From: Jidongwangia harbinensis
Lineage (GTDB): Bacteria > Actinomycetota > Actinomycetes > Mycobacteriales > Micromonosporaceae
NCBI RefSeq assembly: GCF_020216025.1
Contig: NZ_JAIWNC010000061.1
Location: 1 to 34,009, forward strand
DNA length: 34,009 nt
Direction: 5' to 3'
The notes below the pieces were generated by a model. The model did no database searches. It saw only the letters and a program-made list of their open reading frames with translations, and was not told the DNA's origin. Positions 22,619 to 28,565 of this stretch are shown piece by piece. A program made the position numbers and the translations under genes. How positions within the stretch are numbered: position 1 is the first letter of the stretch; each line of letters begins with the position of its first letter.

Positions 22619-23215
22619 TCAGTACCGGGTGTTGAGATGGCCACGGTCGTGCGTGGTGGTGATGGTGGCCGGGCTGGCCGCGGCGAACATGCACGAGCTG
22701 GTCTCGGTGGAGTGCCGCAGTCCGACCGCGTGACCCAGCTCGTGACAGGCCAGGTTGTTGACGTCCCAGGTGTAGGTCTGGTTCAGGCGGACGTAGGACA
22801 GCGAACAGGTCTGGTTCGGATGCGACCCGGAGACGGTGCCCGCGCAGGCGTTCCAGCCGTTGACCCCGTTCCTCCCGTACGGCGTATCGAACACACAGGC
22901 GTCGTGCGACGCGGCCGCGCAGGAACCCGTGATGGCGAAGGCGTCCAGGTCGGTCACGTTGTAGTCGTCCTCCACCGAGGCCCGGAGCGCGGGCAGGTTC
23001 CTGTCGGGTTCCAGGCTCATCAGCCCGACGTTCCAGAAGCGGTCCGGGGTGAACCACACCCCGTTGGTGATGCCATCGGTTCCGGGGGTGCCCGTCGAGC
23101 CGAAGTTGGTCGCCGAAGCGGGTGATCCGGCCATCCCCAGGATCACCGCCACGGCCAGGAGTGCACCGGTGAACCGGGCGACGGTTCCGCGCGAACTCCG
23201 TCCTGTTGCGATCAA
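22619..23215 (-). CDS. Secreted metzincin zinc metalloprotease (matrixin-like)
   Basis: A 198-residue protein with a signal peptide (VARFTGALLAVAVILGMAG, likely cleaved after ASA). The zinc site HELGHAVGLRH (His158, Glu159, His162, His168) is the metzincin HExxHxxGxxH signature, and Met176 in SSCMFAA supplies the Met-turn. Six cysteines in the mature chain (99, 107, 124, 137, 157, 175) could form three disulfides, as expected for an extracellular enzyme. No prodomain cysteine switch is seen. The mature enzyme is small, about 160 residues. The start is TTG at 23215, supported by AGGAG six bases upstream; the only nearby ATG lies inside the signal peptide. First gene of a two-gene operon with the anchored protein. 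A 191-bp gap separates it from the HAAS-type gene upstream. Confidence 0.87.
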   Translation of the reverse strand: MIATGRSSRGTVARFTGALLAVAVILGMAGSPASATNFGSTGTPGTDGITNGVWFTPDRFWNVGLMSLEPDRNLPALRASVEDDYNVTDLDAFAITGSCAAASHDACVFDTPYGRNGVNGWNACAGTVSGSHPNQTCSLSYVRLNQTYTWDVNNLACHELGHAVGLRHSTETSSCMFAAASPATITTTHDRGHLNTRY

Positions 23216-23406
23216 GGATCTCTCCTCTCTTCCGCCCCCACGCGGCTACGGCCGGCCGTGGGAGACCGTTGTGGTGCCCGCTGCCGGGAACCCGGCCGAG
23301 CGGATCGGCCGGAACCAACTGTCGGCGGCCGCGTCCGCGTGCCGTCACGGTTTCCTCACGTCGGCATGCCAGACCGGGGCGGTGCCCGAAGGACGTCAGG
23401 CCGTCG

Positions 23407-24192
23407 TCATGTCCTGCGCGGGCGCGCCCGGACGTGGCGGGCCGCGGCGACGCCGATCACGGCCGCGAGCAAGCCCGCCGTGAGATGACTGAGCGCCCAG
23501 TTCTGCGCCTGCGGGAAGGCTCCGGAGATGCCGTAGAACGCCAGTACCGGTGCGGCGAGACCGAACGGCACCGCGAGGCCGAGCCCGAACACGACCGGCG
23601 CCGGTGTCCACGCCGCCGACCCCAGCACGGTGGTGCGCCGGACGAGCAGCCACGCCACCAGGATGAGCGCGCCGCCGACGGCCACCCACGGATAGGTGTC
23701 GCGGTCGCCGCCCTGCGGTACGAGGTGGAGATACTCGCGGTACCGGGTGAAGCAGTCGGCCGCCGGATCCGGCGGCACCCAGGGCCGGCCGCACATGTCG
23801 GGCCGGCCGCCGAACCCGTCGGTGGCGATCAGGAGCCGGGTCCACGGCCACCCGAGCAGCCAGGTCAGCACGCCGCTGCCGCCCCACCAGAGCAGGACCA
23901 GCCCGACCGCGAGCCAGGTGCCGGTGAGCAGCGGGCGCAGTGCCGCCCGGATGGCGCGTGCGGGCGCCGGAACGTGCCGGACGACGCTGGTCACCGTGCC
24001 GAACCGGGCGATCGCCTCCCGCTCGGCGGTCGCCGCGTCCAGGCCCCGGGCGCGGCCGTCCGCCGCGGCGGTCAGCAGATGACCCTCCGCCTCGGCCAGC
24101 AGCCGGCGTCCGGCGGATCCGGTGCCGGCCAGGCGGTCGAACATCTCGTCGAGATACTGCTCCACCGGCCCGTCGCCGGTCGGGGCGGTCAT
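23407..24192 (-). CDS. HAAS-type (permease-prefix) membrane protein paired with PadR
   Basis: A 261-residue membrane protein. The cytoplasmic N-terminal domain, about 90 residues (VEQYLDEMFDRLAGTGSAGRRLLAEAEGHL ... ATAEREAIARFGTV), matches the HAAS/DUF1700-like domain that typically accompanies PadR regulators. Four hydrophobic segments follow: LLTGTWLAVGLVLLWWGGS, VAVGGALILVAWLLV, VVFGLGLAVPFGLAAPVLAF and LTAGLLAAVIGVAAA. Between the first two is an external loop with two cysteines (DMCGRPW, ADCFTRY). Its start overlaps the PadR stop by four bases (ATGA), so the two are co-translated. The role is presumably envelope sensing or acting as the target of the PadR protein; a transport function is not evident. 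Confidence 0.85.
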   Translation of the reverse strand: MTAPTGDGPVEQYLDEMFDRLAGTGSAGRRLLAEAEGHLLTAAADGRARGLDAATAEREAIARFGTVTSVVRHVPAPARAIRAALRPLLTGTWLAVGLVLLWWGGSGVLTWLLGWPWTRLLIATDGFGGRPDMCGRPWVPPDPAADCFTRYREYLHLVPQGGDRDTYPWVAVGGALILVAWLLVRRTTVLGSAAWTPAPVVFGLGLAVPFGLAAPVLAFYGISGAFPQAQNWALSHLTAGLLAAVIGVAAARHVRARPRRT

Positions 24193-24521
24193 GCCGTCGC
24201 CCGGGTCGCGGCCGGCCCGATCACGGCCTGTACGCCGGTCACGAACCGGCGCCACTCGCTCTGTTTGGCCGTCCGGGCATGCCGGCCGTCAGTGGTCAGT
24301 TCGTAGACGCGGCGCCGTCGCGGCGTCGCCTGCTCCCACCGGCTGATCACCAGCCCGGCCCGCTCCAACCGGTGCAGTGCCGGGTAGACCGTGCCCTCCG
24401 GCACGTCGAAGACGCCCTCGGAGCGCTCGCGCAGCGCGGTGATCACGGCATAGCCGTGCACCGGCCCGGCATCGGCCAGCACGGCCAGCAGCAACAGATC
24501 GAGATGACCTTTGACATCCAT
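24189..24521 (-). CDS. PadR-family transcriptional regulator
   Basis: A 110-residue winged-helix repressor of the short PadR type. The DNA-binding domain is complete (GHLDLLLLAVLADAGPVHGYAVI, then VPEGTVYPALHRLERAGLVIS and a TPRRRRVYELTTDGR wing), followed by a short C-terminal helix for dimerisation. There is no SD: the ATG lies eight bases after a -10 element, so the mRNA is probably leaderless. It overlaps the HAAS-type membrane protein gene by four bases, a pairing widespread in Firmicutes and Actinobacteria. Autoregulation through the CTAG half-sites on its promoter is likely (inference). Confidence 0.93.
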   Translation of the reverse strand: MDVKGHLDLLLLAVLADAGPVHGYAVITALRERSEGVFDVPEGTVYPALHRLERAGLVISRWEQATPRRRRVYELTTDGRHARTAKQSEWRRFVTGVQAVIGPAATRATA

Positions 24522-24558
24522 ACCTAGAGAACCTAGGCATTGGCAGTCTAGGTGTCAA
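24522..24558 (-). promoter_or_regulatory. PadR promoter, leaderless, with CTAG operator half-sites
   Basis: On the minus strand TTGACA (24558-24553), a 17-base spacer and TAGGTT (24535-24530) form a near-consensus promoter with the PadR ATG eight bases beyond the -10. Three CTAG-centred sites overlap it: ACCTAGA (24522-24528) and TCTAGGT (24547-24553) are exact inverted repeats, and CCTAGG (24532-24537) lies between them. CTAG is rare in bacterial DNA, so three in 32 bases is notable. Confidence 0.75.
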
Positions 24559-26006
24559 CGGCGCCCGGCGGACGGCAGGACGAGTCGCCTGACGTTGTTC
24601 GACCACCTCGACTCCGTGGAGCCCACGCCGGTGCCGCGTACCGCGATCCGGCCGCCGGCACCCGGGGTCGCCTTGATGTCGAGCACGAAGTTCCGCAGGT
24701 GCGGTACCGTCCCGGCGCGCGCCGTCGGGAACGGGGCCGGCGTGGTGCACACCAGCGCGGCCGACTCCGGCAGCAGCGTGCCCGGCCGGCCCAGGGTGTG
24801 GCACTCCTCCGCACCGGCCTGCGTCAGCACGGTCCCGCTCGGCGCGGTGACCACGTACTCGACCGGGCCGCTGTCCGACGGCCCGTTGTTGACCAGCTGG
24901 AACTGGAACCCGACCGAGCCCGGGCCCGCCGGGTGGAACTCGGGCCGGGTCAGGGTGATGTCGAACCGGTTCGGCCGGGTGAAGACCGAGAACGGCGTCA
25001 TGGCCTGGTCGCCGTGCAGGTCCGGCCGGCCGTCCGGCGTGACGCCGGCGGCGAGGACCGGCAGCCGGCGTACGGCCTCGGCGAACGACGGCCCGTCGCC
25101 GCTGTCCGGCCGGTGCGGATCCTGCTCCGGAACGGCGACGAACAGGCCCGGCAACTCGTCCGGGCCGGACAGGTTGCGCCCGAACCGCGCGTGGAACAGT
25201 GCCGTCCCGGTGGCCGGGTCGAACAGCGGCAGGGTCTCGCCGGGCGCGAGGGCCTGCGACAGGTGGCACTCGACCTGCGTCGGGAAGTACCGGTAGCCCC
25301 GCCCTCCGCCGTCCGGGAACTGGCTGCTGTACGCGCAGTCGCGGTACCGCTCGACCAGCGCCGCGCCGATCGGCAGCAGCACCGAGACGCGGAACCCGGT
25401 CAGCGGAGCGTCGCCGTCGTTGCGCACCGCGGCGTACACCGGTCGCCGCTGGCCCGGACCGACCCGGCGGGCGGCCGTGTTCAGGTCGGCGACCAGGGCG
25501 ATCGGGCTCGGCTCGGGCTCGGTCCCGGTCACGATCCGCACCGGGGCCGTGGCGGTGTCGCTCGCCGGATCCTGGTCCGCCTGGTCGCCGGCGACGGTCG
25601 CCACCATGGCGCCGTTGTCACCCGGTGCGGCGCCTTCGGCGAGGGTCAGCGTCATCGGGATGAGCGGACGGCCCGAGTCCGTCTCGAGCGTACCCACGTC
25701 GCAGGTCACGACCCGTCCGGCCAGGGCGCAGATCGGGTTCTCGCCGGCTATCGCGATCCGCACCCGGTCGTCGACCGAGGTCAGGTCGACGGTCACGGTG
25801 ACGCCGGTGGCCGCGGCCGTCCCGCGGTTGTTCACCACCATGCCGGGCACCGCGCCCGGAGGGCCGATCGTGCCCGCGCCCGGGTCCCACGCCACCCTCA
25901 GGTCGGGCAGGTTCGCGGCGGCCGCCGCGGGCGCACCGGGCAGTGCCACGACGGCGATGACGGCGGCCGACAGCAGGCTCCGGGACCAGTTCGCGGACGT
26001 ACGCAT
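24555..26006 (-). CDS. Secreted CARDB/DUF11-like repeat protein
   Basis: A 483-residue exported protein with a Sec signal peptide (SRSLLSAAVIAVVALPGAPA, cut near AAA). The mature chain has three Ig-like beta-sandwich repeats of the CARDB/DUF11 type. The first is LPDLRVAWDPG ... VNNRGTAAATGVTVTVDL with a closing CDVGTL; the second is IALVADLNTAARRVGPGQ ... VRNDGDAPLTGFRVSVLLP; the third is FDITLTRPEFHPAGPGSVG ... LVNNGPSDSGPVEYVVTAP. No catalytic domain is seen; a structural or adhesive surface role is the usual guess. Start ATG 26006 has GGAGG seven bases upstream (ATG 26009 is also possible). The stop codon lies inside the -35 region of the PadR promoter, so reading through this gene would interfere with PadR expression. 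Confidence 0.85.
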   Translation of the reverse strand: MRTSANWSRSLLSAAVIAVVALPGAPAAAAANLPDLRVAWDPGAGTIGPPGAVPGMVVNNRGTAAATGVTVTVDLTSVDDRVRIAIAGENPICALAGRVVTCDVGTLETDSGRPLIPMTLTLAEGAAPGDNGAMVATVAGDQADQDPASDTATAPVRIVTGTEPEPSPIALVADLNTAARRVGPGQRRPVYAAVRNDGDAPLTGFRVSVLLPIGAALVERYRDCAYSSQFPDGGGRGYRYFPTQVECHLSQALAPGETLPLFDPATGTALFHARFGRNLSGPDELPGLFVAVPEQDPHRPDSGDGPSFAEAVRRLPVLAAGVTPDGRPDLHGDQAMTPFSVFTRPNRFDITLTRPEFHPAGPGSVGFQFQLVNNGPSDSGPVEYVVTAPSGTVLTQAGAEECHTLGRPGTLLPESAALVCTTPAPFPTARAGTVPHLRNFVLDIKATPGAGGRIAVRGTGVGSTESRWSNNVRRLVLPSAGRR

Positions 26007-26209
26007 CATGACGCCTCCGTTACTGACGGTGAGCCTCTGCGCACGTTAGCACCGGAGCCCCACCGATCCCGTCCGGCGGTGGATTCGGCGGTGTCAGAAT
26101 CATTGCCGGAAGAATCCGGGAGGCCGTGTCGGATCCGGGCCGAGCCGTTCGTGGCAGCAGTGAGCGGCCGCCCGCGCGGGGCGCCCCGAACCGCAGGAGA
26201 TGGTGTCAG

Positions 26210-26533
26210 ATGCAGTACCTGGTCTCGGTGATCGACGACAAGAGCAACCCCGGCAGCACGGACCGCGAACCGGCGATCCGGGCGTTCAACGAACGGCTGA
26301 TCGCCGGGGGCCACTGGGTCTTCGCGGGCGGACTCGCGGACACCGACGCGGCCACCGTGGTGGACAACCGGGGCGAGCAGGCGGTGTTCAGCGACGGGCC
26401 GTTCGTGGAGTCGAAGGAGTACCTCGCCGGCCTCTGGGTGTGGGAGGCCCCCGACCTTGACGTGGCGCTCAAGCTCGCCACCGAGGCGTCCAAGGCCTGC
26501 GACCGGAAGATCGAGGTACGGCCGTTCCGGTGA
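26210..26533 (+). CDS. YCII/DGPF-domain protein
   Basis: A 107-residue ferredoxin-like (dimeric alpha/beta barrel) protein. It carries the DGPF signature (SDGPFVESKEYLAGLWVWEA), preceded by INERL-type helix text FNERLIAGGHWVFAGGL. Proteins of this family are genetically linked to ECF42 sigma factors, but their biochemical function is unknown. The ATG at 26210 has AGGAG 11 bases upstream. Its stop overlaps the GTG start of the sigma-factor gene by four bases, so the two are co-translated. Confidence 0.9.
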   Translation: MQYLVSVIDDKSNPGSTDREPAIRAFNERLIAGGHWVFAGGLADTDAATVVDNRGEQAVFSDGPFVESKEYLAGLWVWEAPDLDVALKLATEASKACDRKIEVRPFR

Positions 26534-27810
26534 GCGACGTCGAGGAGGCGGTCACCCGGGTCCACCACGCCGAATGGGCCCGGGTGGTCGCCGCCCTGAC
26601 CCGGCGCTTCGGTGACCTCGACATCGCCGAGGAGGCGGCCGCCGAGGCGTTCGCGACGGCCGTCGAGCGGTGGCCCGCCGACGGGGTGCCCGCCAACCCC
26701 GCTGCCTGGCTGACCACGACCGCCAACCGCAAGGCCATCGACCGGATCCGGCGGGAGAGCAAGCGCCAGGACAAGCACCGGCAGGCTCTGCTGGTGTACG
26801 ACGCCGACCCGCCCGAGCCGCTCGGCGCCATCGACGACGACCGGCTCCGGCTGATCTTCACCTGCTGTCATCCGGCGCTGGCGCCGCAGACCCGGGTGGC
26901 GCTGACGCTGCGCCTGGTCGCCGGCCTGACCGTGGCCGAGATCGCGCGGGCCTTCCTGGTGCCGGAGAACACCCTGGGGCAGCGGATCACCCGGGCGAAG
27001 GCCAAGATCAAGGCGGCCCGGATCCCGTACCGGGCGCCGTCCGCGGAGGACCTGCCGGCGCGCGTGTCCGGCGTACTCGCGGTGCTCTTCCTGGTTTTCA
27101 ACGAGGGCTATCTGGCGACCGGCGCCGACACCGATCCGGTACGGCACGACCTGACCGCCGAGGCGATCCGGCTCACCCGGCTGATCCGTGGCCTGCTGCC
27201 GGCGGACGGCGAGGTGGCCGGACTGCTGGCGCTGATGCTCCTCACCGAGGCGCGCCGGAGCGCCCGGGTGTCGGCGGGCGGCGAACTGGTCACGCTCGCC
27301 GAGCAGGACCGTGGCGCCTGGGACACGGACCTGATCGCCGAGGGACACCGGCTGGTCCGCGAGCGGCTGGCGACCGGGGAGGCGCCGGGCCGTTACCAGA
27401 TCCTGGCCGCGATCAACGCGGTGCACACCTCCGCCCGCGACGTCCGGGAGACCGACTGGTCGCAGGTCGTCGCGCTCTACGACCGGCTCGTCCGGCTCGA
27501 CCCGTCGCCGATCGTGGCGCTCAACCGGGCCATCGCGGTCGGCGAACTCGACGGCCCGGACGTGGCCCTGGCCGCCGTGGACCGGCTCGGGGGCGCGTTG
27601 GCCGGCTATCACGCCTACCACGCCACCCGCGCCGACCTGCTGCGCCGCGTGGGCCGTGGCGAGGAGGCCCGGTCGGCGTACGACAGCGCCATCGCGCTGG
27701 CCGGCAACACCGCCGAGACCGCGTACCTGACCCGCCGCCGCGACCAGCTCGGACAGCGAACCGGCGGAACCGATGAGTTCGGCCGCCGGACCGGGTCTAC
27801 TCCGGCATGA
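26530..27810 (+). CDS. ECF42-type RNA polymerase sigma factor with long C-terminal extension
   Basis: A 426-residue sigma factor. Region 2 (EWARVVAALTRRFGDLDIAEEAAAEAF ... WLTTTANRKAIDRIRRES) and region 4 (ALTLRLVAGLTVAEIARAFLV, then ENTLGQRITRAKAKIKAA) fill the first 180 residues. The remaining 240 residues form the helical, TPR-like extension characteristic of group ECF42 (VLAVLFLVFNEGYLATGAD, LTRLIRGLLPADGEVAGLLALMLL, DTDLIAEGHRLVRERLA, YQILAAINAVH). ECF42 members lack anti-sigma factors and need this extension for activity; the adjacent DGPF gene is their usual target. Start GTG 26530 overlaps the DGPF stop. The stop overlaps the following reductase start (ATGA), completing a three-gene operon. 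Confidence 0.93.
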   Translation: MSDVEEAVTRVHHAEWARVVAALTRRFGDLDIAEEAAAEAFATAVERWPADGVPANPAAWLTTTANRKAIDRIRRESKRQDKHRQALLVYDADPPEPLGAIDDDRLRLIFTCCHPALAPQTRVALTLRLVAGLTVAEIARAFLVPENTLGQRITRAKAKIKAARIPYRAPSAEDLPARVSGVLAVLFLVFNEGYLATGADTDPVRHDLTAEAIRLTRLIRGLLPADGEVAGLLALMLLTEARRSARVSAGGELVTLAEQDRGAWDTDLIAEGHRLVRERLATGEAPGRYQILAAINAVHTSARDVRETDWSQVVALYDRLVRLDPSPIVALNRAIAVGELDGPDVALAAVDRLGGALAGYHAYHATRADLLRRVGRGEEARSAYDSAIALAGNTAETAYLTRRRDQLGQRTGGTDEFGRRTGSTPA

Positions 27811-28427
27811 CCCGAATCATCGCTGACATCTCGGTCTCCCTCGACGGCTTCGTCACCGGACCCGGTCCCGGCCCGCAGGACGGTCTGGGCACCGGCGGCG
27901 AGGCCCTGCACACCTGGGCGTTCTCGGACGACCCCGACGAGCGCCGGATCCTGCGCGAGGCGACCGCCCGGTCCGGCGCCGTCGTCCTCGGCCGGCGGCT
28001 CTTCGACGTGGTCGACGGCCCGGACGGCTGGAGCGACGAGACCGGCTACGGCGCCGGGGAGGCCGGCACGCCCGCGTTCGTCGTCGTGACGAGCTCGCCG
28101 CCGCGGTCGGTCCGTCGCGCCGACCTGGACTGGACGTTCGTCACCACCGGTCTGCCCGACGCGGTCGCCGCCGCGCGGAAGCGCGCCGAGGCGGCGTCCG
28201 CGGACCGCGGTGCGGACCTCGACGTCGTGCTCATGGGCGGCGGCGCCACGGTCCGGTCGGCGCTCGCGGCCGGGCTGGTCGACACGCTGACGCTGCACCT
28301 GGCCCCGGTCGTGCTGGGCGGCGGGACGCCGCTGTTCACCGGTGGGGCGCCGCGCACGCTGGCGCAGCGGAACGTGACCGTGACCTCGAACGCGACGCAC
28401 CTGACCTACGAGGTCGTCGCGGGCTGA
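27807..28427 (+). CDS. DHFR-family (RibD C-terminal-like) reductase
   Basis: A 206-residue protein of the dihydrofolate reductase/RibD C-terminal superfamily. It opens with MTRIIADISVSLDGFVTGP, the standard start of the YwjB/YyaP-type group, continues with SGAVVLGRRLFDVVDG, and has the NADPH-loop DVVLMGGGATVRSAL followed by LHLAPVVLGGGTPLF. Its substrate is unknown; it is unlikely to be the housekeeping DHFR. It is last in the DGPF-ECF42 operon (ATGA overlap). A perfect palindrome 22 bases after the stop probably ends the transcript. Confidence 0.9.
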   Translation: MTRIIADISVSLDGFVTGPGPGPQDGLGTGGEALHTWAFSDDPDERRILREATARSGAVVLGRRLFDVVDGPDGWSDETGYGAGEAGTPAFVVVTSSPPRSVRRADLDWTFVTTGLPDAVAAARKRAEAASADRGADLDVVLMGGGATVRSALAAGLVDTLTLHLAPVVLGGGTPLFTGGAPRTLAQRNVTVTSNATHLTYEVVAG

Positions 28428-28448
28428 GGAAGGCGGAGAAAGAGCAAA

Positions 28449-28470
28449 GGCAGGGAGACGTCTCCCTGCC
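28449..28470 (+). terminator. 22-bp perfect palindrome between the ECF42 operon and rph
   Basis: Arms GGCAGGGAGAC (28449-28459) and GTCTCCCTGCC (28460-28470) are exactly complementary with no spacer. Its position just after the reductase stop suggests a transcription terminator, with the central bases forming the loop. It could also be a dimeric repressor site for the rph promoter. Confidence 0.6.
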
Positions 28471-28493
28471 ACTCCTAACGTATAGCGCACCGG

Positions 28494-28512
28494 GGGGCTT
28501 GCGGCAAGACCC
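28494..28512 (+). promoter_or_regulatory. Rifamycin-associated element (RAE) upstream of rph
   Basis: GGGGCTTGCGGCAAGACCC differs at one position from the published RAE as I remember it (GGGGCTTGCGGCAAGGCCC), a 19-bp inverted repeat found upstream of rifamycin-inducible resistance genes in actinomycetes. A TATAGC (28481-28486), a possible -10, lies eight bases before it, so the element would overlap the start of the transcript. It is 53 bases upstream of the rph start codon. Confidence 0.85.
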
Positions 28513-28565
28513 CGATCACGGCGCAGAATCGTCCGCCGAGGCCACGATCCGCGGGGGAGACGCAA

